Origin: Mesostigma viride
Lineage: Eukaryota > Streptophyta > Mesostigmatophyceae > Mesostigmatales > Mesostigmataceae
Assembly (NCBI GenBank): GCA_009746045.1
Contig: RPFO01000082.1
Coordinates: forward strand, 851,973 to 915,972
DNA length: 64,000 nt
Direction: 5' to 3'
Below the pieces are notes generated by a model that did not search any database, was not told the DNA's origin, and was given only the letters and a program-made list of their open reading frames with translations. This document shows positions 34,574 through 46,500 of the stretch, one piece after another. The position numbers were made by a program, and so were the translations under genes. Position 1 is the stretch's first letter; each line of letters starts with the position of its first letter.

Positions 34574-37500
34574 TTGCACCCCTTCATCCATCTCCATCTT
34601 GCAGGTGGGCTTTGTCCCCGATGTGGCCTTCCTTCACCGGACGCACGCGGGCGGCACCCTCCGCTCGGTGATGGCGGAGCGGTACGCCCCTCTCAGCGCC
34701 GCGCTCGTGCGCACCAACCACGAGCGGCTGTTCGAGGCAGGACAGCTGGTGCGCGACCTGGACACGATCAGCCACATGGCGGGTGCCACGCTAGAGGTGC
34801 GTCCCTGGACACGTGCACCCGCGCTGGCATGTGGTGCCCGATAACATATATATACTTCAATGTAATGATTATTGTTGTTACTGTCGCCATTATTAATATA
34901 GAAACGTCATTATTAATATAGAAAGACACTGCCATCTGGATCACACGGTCAACGGTAGAAATAGTGTGATAACGTTTGCGGTGTGTTGTTGGCACTGCTG
35001 GTGGTATAGTAGTAATGGGATAGTCATGATGGGATACTGCATTAGCAATGATGGGCTACTACAGTATCATAATTGGGATATACTAGTCCTGGGATAGTCA
35101 TGATGGGATACTGCATTAGTCATAATGTGCTACTACAGTATCATTATGGGGATATACTAGTCATGGGCTATCCGATTTCATATTAGTGTGTGACTATTGT
35201 CCCCACTAGGTCGCTGGTTTGCTGGTACTACCACTGCCGCCATTGTCGTTTCCTGTTGACCCATCGTCCCTACACTTAATTCTATTTCTGTGACCCCCGC
35301 CTCTACTTGTCTACTAACCCTGTTCCCCCTTTTTTCTTCTTCCCTGACAAGCTTTCCTATGTGCTCCATCTCATCATCCCTTCTTCCCTTCCCCCCTTCT
35401 TCTCCCGGCTCTTCCCTCCCCCACTCCCCTTTCCCCCCCAGCGGCTGGAGAAGACCATTATGGTCATGCCCAAGCTGCCCGCGCCCTACTTCTGGCGCGC
35501 GCAGACCTACCTGCGGCAGGGCGAGTACCAGAAGGCGCTGGCCGACCTCCAGATCATGCTCACGCTGGGCCGCCCGCAGCAGCAGTGGACGCTCTACTAC
35601 TCGTACGTCAGGGGATGCCCCTGCCCTTGCCTGGCCTTGTTCCTGGCCTTGTGCCCGGCCTTCTGCCCGGCCTTGTGCCTGGCCTTGTGCCTGGCCTTGT
35701 GCCCGGCCTTGTGCCTGGCCTTGTGCCTGGCCTTGTGCCTGGCCTTGTGCCCGGCCTTGTGCCTGGCCTTGTGCCTGGCCTTGTGCCTGGCCTTCAAGTG
35801 CAGGGGTGGTCACAGTGGGGTGCAGGGGTGGTTTCATTGCTCCCATGCAGCAGCAGGGTGTTGAAAGGGTGCCAATGTGGGGAGGGGCCGGGGGCGGGAG
35901 AGTGACATGTTTTCTTATGTGGGGCTGTAGCAAAGGTGCATGCGTGCCAGTGAAAAGCACGGTCAGACTTGGGAATGAAGCATGGAGACACCTTGAGTTG
36001 CGCCGAGCAATGGCACTCACACAGAGCGCCCTCCCAGTGTGCCTGTGCAATGTGCCAATTACTGCCACATAAATGCCGCAAATGCCCTGGTTTCTGGGTT
36101 CTTCCCTTTTGCCCTCCGGCCATGCTCATCCCCACCACCCTGGCGGCCCATAATCTGCCCCTCCACTGGCCATGCAGTTTCTGTACCACCTGACACTCCA
36201 TGGAGGCACTTGAAGGGAGAAAAAATGAATAAAGGGAGGAACGTCACCTTCTCGGTCCTCTTGTCCTCTTGCGCGCGCTTGCCCTCCTGGCCCTTGCGCG
36301 CGCTTGCCCTCACGGCCCACCTGTCCCCCAAAGCTCCCATCTCTCACGCGCCTGTTACTTGACATCTTCTTTGCCATTTTGCCGTGTTCCATCATGCATC
36401 CGTACACGTGATCCAACGCCCTTGCGCCGCCCAGCCTGGCGCGGGCGCATGAGAAGCTGGGCAACTGGAAGGAGGCGCTGGACGCTCTAAATATAGCGCT
36501 GCGCATCTCCCCAAATGACGCGGTCCTGCGCGCCAAGTACGCGCTGGAGCAGGAGAGGCTCAACCCGGCCGCGCTGGCGATGCCGGGGCACGTACACGTG
36601 GCGCCGCCATATTGGTCCAGTGCGGCCGCGTGGCAGGAGATGGAGCGGGTTGGTATCCCTGTTGCATCCATGCTGCCCGTCCGTGTGTTTATTGCACCCA
36701 TGCTGCCCGTCCCTGTGTTTGTTGCATCCATGCTGCCCGTCCCTGTGTTTGTTGCATCCATGCTGCCCGTCCCTGTGTTTGTTGCACCCATGCTGCCCGT
36801 CCCTGTGTTTGTTGCATCCATGCTGCCCGTCCGTGTGTTTGTTGCATCCATGCTGCCCGTCCGTGTGTTTGTTGCATCCATGCTGCCCGTCCCTGTGTGT
36901 GTTGCATCCATGCTGCCCGTCCGTGTGTTTGTTGCATCCATGCTGCCCGTCCGTGTGTTTGTTGCATCCATGCTGCCCGTCCGTGTGTTTGTTGCATCCA
37001 TGCTGCCCGTCCCTGTGTTTATTGCATCCATGCTGCCCGTCCGTGTGTTTGTTGCATCCATGCTGCCCGTCCGTGTGTTTGTTGCATCCATGCTGCCCGT
37101 CCGTGTGTTTGTTGCATCCATGCTGCCCGTCCCTGTGTTTATTGCATCCATGCTGCCCGTCCGTGTGTTTGTTGCATCCATGCTGCCCGTCCGTGTGTGT
37201 GTTGCATCCATGCTGCCCGTCCGTGTGTTTGTTGCATCCATGCTGCCCGTCCCTGTGTTTATTGCATCCATGCTGCCCGTCCGTGTGTTTGTTGCATCCA
37301 TGCTGCCCGTCCGTGTGTTTGTTGCATCCATGCTGCCCGTCCCTGTGTTTGTTGCACCCATGCTGCCCGTCCCTGTGTTTGTTGCATCCATGCTGCCCGT
37401 CCCTGTGTTTGTTGCATCCATGCTGCCCGTCCCTGTGTTTGTTGCATCCATGCTGCCCGTCCGTGTGTTTGTTGCATCCATGCTGCCCGTCCCTGTGTTT

Positions 37501-40500
37501 ATTGCACCCATGCTGCCCGTCCCTGTGTTTGTTGCATCCATGCTGCCTGTCCGTGTGTTTGTTGCATCCATGCTGCCCGTCCGTGTGTTTGTTGCATCCA
37601 TGCTGCCCGTCCCTGTGTTTATTGCATCCATGCTGCCCGTCCGTGTGTTTGTTGCATCCATGCTGCCCGTCCGTGTGTTTGTTGCATCCATGCTGCCCGT
37701 CCGTGTGTTTGTTGCATCCATGCTGCCCGTCCCTGTGTTTATTGCATCCATGCTGCCCGTCCGTGTGTTTGTTGCATCCATGCTGCCCGTCCGTGTGTGT
37801 GTTGCATCCATGCTGCCCGTCCGTGTGTTTGTTGCATCCATGCTGCCCGTCCGTGTGTTTGTTGCATCCATGCTGCCCGTCCGTGTGTTTGTTGCATCCA
37901 TGCTGCCCGTCCCTGTGTTTGTTGCACCCATGCTGCCCGTCCCTGTGTTTGTTGCATCCATGCTGCCCGTCCCTGTGTTTGTTGCATCCATGCTGCCCGT
38001 CCCTGTGTTTGTTGCATCCATGCTGCCCGTCCGTGTGTTTGTTGCATCCATGCTGCCCGTCCCTGTGTTTATTGCACCCATGCTGCCCGTCCCTGTGTTT
38101 GTTGCATCCATGCTGCCTGTCCGTGTGTTTGTTGCATCCATGCTGCCCGTCCGTGTGTTTGTTGCATCCATGCTGCCCGTCCCTGTGTTTATTGCATCCA
38201 TGCTGCCCGTCCGTGTGTTTGTTGCATCCATGCTGCCCGTCCGTGTGTTTGTTGCATCCATGCTGCCCGTCCGTGTGTTTGTTGCATCCATGCTGCCCGT
38301 CCCTGTGTTTATTGCATCCATGCTGCCCGTCCGTGTGTTTGTTGCATCCATGCTGCCCGTCCGTGTGTGTGTTGCATCCATGCTGCCCGTCCGTGTGTTT
38401 GTTGCATCCATGCTGCCCGTCCCTGTGTTTATTGCATCCATGCTGCCCGTCCGTGTGTTTGTTGCATCCATGCTGCCCGTCCGTGTGTTTGTTGCATCCA
38501 TGCTGCCCGTCCCTGTGTTTGTTGCACCCATGCTGCCCGTCCCTGTGTTTGTTGCATCCATGCTGCCCGTCCCTGTGTTTGTTGCATCCATGCTGCCCGT
38601 CCCTGTGTTTGTTGCATCCATGCTGCCCGTCCGTGTGTTTGTTGCATCCATGCTGCCCGTCCCTGTGTTTATTGCACCCATGCTGCCCGTCCCTGTGTTT
38701 GTTGCATCCATGCTGCCTGTCCGTGTGTTTGTTGCATCCATGCTGCCCGTCCGTGTGTTTGTTGCATCCATGCTGCCCGTCCCTGTGTTTGTTGCATCCA
38801 TGCTGCCCGTCCGTGTGTTTGTTGCATCCATGCTGCCCGTCCGTGTGTTTGTTGCATCCATGCTGCCCGTCCGTGTGTGTGTTGCATCCATGCTGCCCGT
38901 CCGTGTGTTTGTTGCACCCATGCTGCCCGTCCCTGTGTTTGTTGCATCCATGCTGCCCGTCCCTGTGTTTGTTGCACCCATGCTGCCCGTCCGTGTGTTT
39001 GTTGCATCCATGCTGCCCGTCCCTGTGTTTATTGCACCCATGCTGCCCGTCCCAGTGTTTGTTGCATCCATGCTGCCTGTCCGTGTGTTTGTTGCATCCA
39101 TGCTGCCCGTCCGTGTGTTTGTTGCATCCATGCTGCCCGTCCCTGTGTTTGTTGCATCCATGCTGCCCGTCCGTGTGTTTGTTGCATCCATGCTGCCCGT
39201 CCGTGTGTTTGTTGCATCCATGCTGCCCGTCCGTGTGTTTGTTGCATCCATGCTGCCCGTCCCTGTGTTTGTTGCACCCATGCTGCCCGTCCCTGTGTTT
39301 GTTGCATCCATGCTGCCCGTCCCTGTGTTTGTTGCATCCATGCTGCCCGTCCCTGTGTTTGTTGCATCCATGCTGCCCGTCCGTGTGTTTGTTGCATCCA
39401 TGCTGCCCGTCCCTGTGTTTATTGCACCCATGCTGCCCGTCCCAGTGTTTGTTGCATCCATGCTGCCTGTCCGTGTGTTTGTTGCATCCATGCTGCCCGT
39501 CCGTGTGTTTGTTGCATCCATGCTGCCTGTCCGTGTGTTTGTTGCATCCATGCTGCCCGTCCGTGTGTTTGTTGCATCCATGCTGCCCGTCCGTGTGTTT
39601 GTTGCATCCATGCTGCCCGTCCGTGTGTGTGTTGCATCCATGCTGCCCGTCCGTGTGTTTGTTGCATCCATGCTGCCCGTCCGTGTGTTTGTTGCATCCA
39701 TGCTGCCCGTCCCTGTGTTTGTTGCATCCATGCTGCCCGTCCGTGTGTTTGTTGCATCCATGCTGCCCGTCCCTGTGTTTATTGCACCCATGCTGCCCGT
39801 CCCAGTGTTTGTTGCATCCATGCTGCCTGTCCGTGTGTTTGTTGCATCCATGCTGCCCGTCCGTGTGTTTGTTGCATCCATGCTGCCCGTCCGTGTGTTT
39901 GTTGCATCCATGCTGCCCGTCCGTGTGTTTGTTGCATCCATGCTGCCCGTCCGTGTGTTTGTTGCATCCATGCTGCCCGTCCGTGTGTTTGTTGCACCCA
40001 TGCTGCCCGTCCCTGTGTTTGTTGCATCCATGCTGCCCGTCCGTGTGTTTGTTGCACCCATGCTGCCCGTCCCAGTGTGTGTTGCATCCATGCTGCCCGT
40101 CCCAGTGTTTGTTGCATCCATGCTGCCCGTCCGTGTGTTTGTTGCATCCGTGCTGCCCGTCCCTGTGTTTGTTGCATCCATGCTGCCCGTCCCTGTGTTT
40201 GTTGCATCCATGCTGCCCGTCCGTGTGTTTGTTGCACCCATGCTGCCCGTCCCTGTGTTTGTTGCATCCATGCTGCCCGTCCCTGTGTTTGTTGCATCCA
40301 TGCTGCCCGTCCGTGTGTTTGTTGCACCCATGCTGCCCGTCCCTGTGTTTGTTGCATCCATGCTGCCCGTCCGTGTGTTTATTGCACCCATGCTGCCCGT
40401 CCGTGTGTTTGTTGCATCCATGCTGCCCGTCCGTGTGTTTGTTGCATCCATGCTGCCCGTCCCTGTGTTTGTTGCACCCATGCTGCCCGTCCCTGTGTTT

Positions 40501-43500
40501 GTTGCATCCATGCTGCCCGTCCCAGTGTGTGTTGCATCCATGCTGCCCGTCCCAGTGTTTGTTGCATCCATGCTGCCCGTCCGTGTGTTTGTTGCATCCG
40601 TGCTGCCCGTCCCTGTGTTTGTTGCATCCATGCTGCCCGTCCCTGTGTTTGTTGCATCCATGCTGCCCGTCCGTGTGTTTGTTGCATCCATGCTGCCCGT
40701 CCCTGTGTTTGTTGCATCCATGCTGCCCGTCCGTGTGTTTGTTGCACCCATGCTGCCCGTCCGTGTGTTTGTTGCATCCATGCTGCCCGTCCGTGTGTTT
40801 GTTGCATCCATGCTGCCCGTCCCTGTGTTTGTTGCACCCATGCTGCCCGTCCGTGTGTTTGTTGCATCCATGCTGCCCGTCCCTGTGTTTGTTGCATCCA
40901 TGCTGCCCGTCCCTGTGTGTCTTGCATCCATGCTGCCCGTCCGTGTGTTTGTTGCATCCATGCTGCCCGTCCCTGTGTTTGTTGCATCCATGCTGCCCGT
41001 CAGTGTGTTTGTTGCATCCATGCTGCCCGTCCGTGTGTTTGTTGCACCCATGCTGCCCGTCCGTGTGTGTGTTGCACCCATGCTGCCCGTCCCTGTGTGT
41101 GTTGCATCCATGCTGCCCGTCCCAGTGTGTTTGTTGCACCCATGCTGCCCATCCCTGTGTTGTGGTCTTGTGTTGTGGTCTTGGTACGGGTCGTGTGCGT
41201 GTAGACTGGCAGGCGTTGTGTAGGCGTGTTGTAGGCGTGTTGTAGGCATGTTGTAGGCATGTTGTAGGCGTGTTGTAGGCGTGTTGTAGGCGTGTTGTAG
41301 GCGTGTTGTAGGCGTGTTGTAGGCGTGTTGTAGGCGTGTTGTAGGCGTGTTGTAGGCGTGTTGTAGGCATGTTGTAGGCGTGTTGTAGGCGTGTTGTAGG
41401 CGTGTTGTAGGCGTGTTGTAGGCGTGTTGTAGGCGTGTTGTAGGCGTGTTGTAGGCGTGTTGTAGGCGTGTTGTAGGCGTGTCGTAGGCGTGTTGTAGGC
41501 GTGTTGTAGGCGTGTTGTAGGCGTGTTGTAGGCGTGTTGTAGGCGTGTTGTAGGCATGTTGTAGGCATGTTGTAGGCGTGTTGTAGGCGTGTTGTAGGCG
41601 TGTTGTAGGCGTGTTGTAGGCGTGTTGTAGGCGTGTTGTAGGCGTGTTGTAGGCGTGTTGTAGGCGTGTTGTAGGCATGTTGTAGGCGTGTTGTAGGCGT
41701 GTTGTAGGCGTGTTGTAGGCATGTTGTAGGCGTGTTGTAGGCATGTTGTAGGCGTGTCGTAGGCATGTTGTAGGCGTGTCGTAGGCGTGTCGTAGGCGTG
41801 TTGTAGGCGTGTTGTAGGCGTGTTGTAGGCATGTTGTAGGCGTGTTGTAGGCGTGTTGTAGGCGTGTTGTAGGCGTGTTGTAGGCGTGTTGTAGGCGTGT
41901 TGTAGGCGTGTTGTAGGCGTGTTGTAGGCGTGTCGTAGGCGTGTTGTAGGCGTGCTGTAGGCGTGTTGTAGGCGTGTTGTAGGCGTGTTGTAGGCGTGTT
42001 GTAGGCGTGTTGTAGGCGTGTTGTAGGCGTGTTGTAGGCGTGTCGTAGGCGTGTTGTAGGCGTGTCGTAGGCGTGTTGTAGGCGTGTTGTAGGCGTGTTG
42101 TAGGCGTGTTGTAGGCGTGTATCATATGGTGCTTGTCAACGAGTGTCTGCGCCCTTGAGTGTGTTTGTACTGCCTCCTGCCACACGATGCAGATCAAGAC
42201 CGTGGTGCTCACACTCTATTTTAATACACACCGGCAGACAGGCAGACAGGCAGACAGGCAGACAGGCAGACAGGCAGACAGGCAGACAGGCAGACAGGCA
42301 CACAGGCATACAGGCAGACAGGCATACAGGCATACAGGCATACAGGCACACAGGCACGCAGGCAGACAGGCATACAGGCACACAGGCATACAGGCACACA
42401 GGCAGACAGGCATACAGGCATACAGGCACACAGGCAGACAGGCAGACAGGCACACAGGCACGCAGGCAGACAGGCAGACAGGCATACAGGCATACAGGCA
42501 GACAGGCAGACAGGCACACAGGCACACAGGCACACAGGCAGACAGGCATAGTATTTCTGGCCTCCGCTCGTTGTCTCTTTGATAGTAGTACAGACGCATC
42601 CGGTCTTGCAGTAGTCAGGTCTCCCCGTGGGAATGCCCTGGCCTCCGTGCCATCGCAGCATGGACCATGGCAGTGGACGACCTCCCACCCATTGTGGTGG
42701 ACGGTGCGTGCCCACCGTGGAGACAGCACGCACGGCACAGCTGCAGGGACATGTCAACGTGAAACAAGACCTGTGAATGTGCAAGGATGACTAGTTGTGA
42801 CGGTGCTGCCTTTTACCTTGTTTTTTAAAACTCGTCACAGTTATCCTGGCTGATGGGAATCACAGTTATCCTTTTGGGTGGGTGGAGGGGGGGGGCAATT
42901 TCCTGCACTTTGCCCTGCCCATTCCTATGCCTATGGTCCCTGGTATCATGCTTGGGCAACCATGCGTGCAGGTGCCACCCGTGTTGTGGTCTACCATGCA
43001 GCATGGATGTCCTTGCTTAGCATTGTACCAACACATTTGCTTCGCATTATACCAACACATTTGCTTCGCATTATACCAACACATTTGCTTCGCCTTCGCA
43101 ATATACCAACACATTTGCTTTGCATTATACCAACACATTTGCCTCGCATTATACCAACACATTTGCTTCGCATTATACCAACACAATTGCTTCGCATTAT
43201 ACCAACACATTTGCCTCGCATTATACCAACACATTTGCTTCGTGTTATACCAACACAATTGCCTCGCATTATACCAACACATTTGCTTCGCATTATACCA
43301 ACACATTTGCTTCGCACTATACCAACACAATTGCCTCGCTTTATACCAACACATTCTCTACTCCGCGGTGACGCACTCGCTCTCCTTGTCGCCGCTTGAT
43401 GGCGCGCGCTGTATGGCAAACGGCTTCCTTCCTCTCAGGGCACGCTGACCGGCCAGCTGGCGCATCTGGAGAGGTTGCAGCAGAGCCTGGAGCAGGTGAC

Positions 43501-46500
43501 CACAGGGAGATCGGCGATGCTCACCCTGCTGCGGTTCGCCAGCACGCGGCCACCCTGCAGGGAGCAGACCGTGGGAGGTGGGTGCGCCGCGCTGTGCCAA
43601 AAGTGATGCAATCCAACCGCTTGCTGGCAGCAAGTCGCCAGTATCTTACAAGTTTTCTGGTAAAAGAAAAAGCAACCCAAATAATAAAAAAAATTACGCG
43701 TAGTTGCCCGCGGGATGAGGAAAGGACACGTACAGTTTTCTATTCTGCTTCTTTGGACTTTGGTGAAGCCTTTCCCCTGCCTGACCCGTCCCCTCGGTTG
43801 CAAGATGATGGGCAAGCCACACATTGCCCATCATTCCTGCATCCGGCTCGCACGGCTTCCCCCTCTGCCGTGCCACTCACATGGCATCTCATGCACTGCC
43901 CATCTAGTCCAGCTTGTGTTATTTCATAAATGAGATTAACATTGTACTCACATGGCCGCTCATGCGCTGTAACCTAACCCTTGTGGAGGGGGATGCCGAA
44001 GGCAGGGCTAGTGACTTGGGTGAAGTCGTAACAAGGTAGCTTGTGTTAATAATAATGAGATTGACACTGTCCTCACATGGCTTCGCATGTGCACACGTTG
44101 GCTCGGTCTCTCCCAGGCGGCTTCCTGGGCGCAGTCAACCTTGTAATGAACGCCCACTTTGAGGACCAATCCAAGCACTGGTGGCCCTTCTCTGCCGGTG
44201 AGGCGCGAGCTCTTGCCCCTGGGTCCCTGGCATGCCTCTGCTTGCCTGCACCTTGTCACCGTCCACTTTTCGCAGCATCAGCCACAAGCATTGCCAAATC
44301 TCATTGGCTCATACGCCATCACCGCTGCCTGCCCGTCCTGTACTTGTCAGCTGGAGGGGTCCAAATGATTTGCCACCACTTGTGGTTCTTGGCTTACAAG
44401 GGAGAGCTGCAGAGATGGATGGCCGGTATCCTCCATGTGTCGGGCCACCAATGATTCAAACTCATCATGCCTTCCCCTGTGTCAGAAGCCTCATGAATGG
44501 GTCCTCCTATGTTGCAGGCGCTTCTGCACACTACATCCCCTTTGGCAACCTGGGCCCTTTTACCTCCGAACGAACATGGCACGTGTCTAATTTTAGTCGA
44601 ATCTGTGCCCGTACCTACATGACGCTCCCCTCTTCCAGAACTCCCCGATATATACCCCTGCGGCATTGAGCCTTGTGACTTGGCGGTTCCCCTGGGAGTT
44701 GGGACTGCGCCCTGCTGCCTCGTGAATCATAGGCGTTGCTGTGGCCCCTCCCGTCAGGTTACCTGAGGTCTACCTCTGGTGGCCTCGGACACCCATCTGG
44801 CTTGATGTTGGTAGTGGGTACATCACCGGTGGTTGCCTCACAGATTCCCCGCCTGCCACTGGTATTGCAACGTTCTCGTGCATCACGGCAGCAGCATGGT
44901 TGCAGCCCTTTGGCCTGACGAGGTGGTGGCCAGGGGCGCGGATGCATTGCCAGGTGCTGCACTATTGTCAAAGAAATCTGATGTTTGTGTCGAAGCCATC
45001 TGGTGTTGCAGCAGTAAAGTCGCACGACATGCAGATGGCTCGCTGAACAGGCCGGGCTCTACCTTGCCCAGTTTTGCGCACCTGGTACCTACTGAGTGAG
45101 ACGAACAAGGCTCTGCTTGCAGGTGCTGTGCCCCCCCTTGTCTCTCCGATCCCTCCCACTAGTATGTTGGCCACGCGGTTGGCCCACCATCCGCCCACCC
45201 CACCATGCTTCCAACCCAATCATCCACCCACCCCACCATACGCCCACCCTACCATACGCCCACCCCACCATACGCCCAACCCACCATGCTTTCAACCTAC
45301 CATCCGCCCACCCCTCTATGCTTCCACCTTACCACGTTTTTCTGTGCTCAGCTCACCACTTGTTAGATGGCATCTCAATGGCCAACGGGCAGGCCTGGAT
45401 ATGATGTCAGGGCCCGTTTTGCTGGTGGGAACGTGGTTGCCTGCCCAGCGCCATCCCTCACCACGTACAACACTACACATGGCATGAGGGGGCTCTCTGG
45501 CCGCTCCTTATCATGTCATTGCGTTGTCATTGAAAATATGACGTTGGTAGGAATGAGCAGTATAAATTTGTAAGGGTTACTAGTATGAATTCCATTGGCA
45601 CTAAGCTACATTTGTGGCGGCCCAATGACCGCTGGATTCTCTTGCCCTGCTCCCCCCCTGGTGACAGGCTTCCAGGTTGTCTCTTGCCGCCCCCGCCCCG
45701 GCACGCGGTCCCAGGGCTGCGCGACCATGCGCGCGTTGGGCAGCAGCGAGCAGGCCGGCGCGATGCAGAATGTCGCCCTCAACCAGAAGACGCCGCACCC
45801 GGTGGTCATCAAGGCGTGGAGCCGTGCCGAGGGTGTGAGCGGGGCCCCCGACAAGGACTATTCGCTCTACCTGGACATTGCCTTTGTGGACGGTAGGGTA
45901 CTGAAACGCACAACTGAGTGTTGTTTGCGAAGTTGCTTGCATAGTTTGGATGCGGGCAATGCGCACTACCTGGGCATTGCCTTTGTGAGTGTAGGGAATG
46001 GATTGCATGGCTTTGAGTATTGGTGACGGGTTGCATGTGAAGTTTGGACACGGACTACGCGCTCTACCTGGACATCGCATTTGTGCACGGTAGGGCATGA
46101 GAACATACACCTGAGTATTGGTTGAAAAGGTACTTGAATATTTGGGACAAGGACTACGCGCTCTGCCTGGCCATTGCGCTGGACGGTGGGGCATTAGAAC
46201 AGCAATCTGTACGTCCGACATCGCCGGTGGGGATGGTAGGGCACGGGATGCATGGCTTCAAGTGTTGGTTTAGGGAACAAGGTGAGCATGTTGGACATTA
46301 CCTTTTGGATGGCATGAGCCCTGCCTGGGCATTGCGTTGGTGAAGGGGTGGGGGGCGGGCCGGGGGGGAGGGGGGAAAGGGGAATGTTTGGCGTTAAGTA
46401 TGTATTGGTTGGTAAATGTCACCTAGCATTTAAACTGTATAAACTTGGGTAAGCAATGCTTGGCATGGGGTTCATAGTGCATGCATGGGCTACCATATCC

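Noticed and set aside
36126-42212. Giant open frames of 1500 to over 2000 codons on both strands
   Set aside because: They arise because the 30-bp unit is a multiple of three and has no stop in most frames, and the 11-bp array lacks stops on the minus strand. Only the in-frame extension of the TPR exon is kept as a question in the findings.
43967-44040. Functional rRNA gene
   Set aside because: Only about 70 bp of the 3' end is present, inside an intron.
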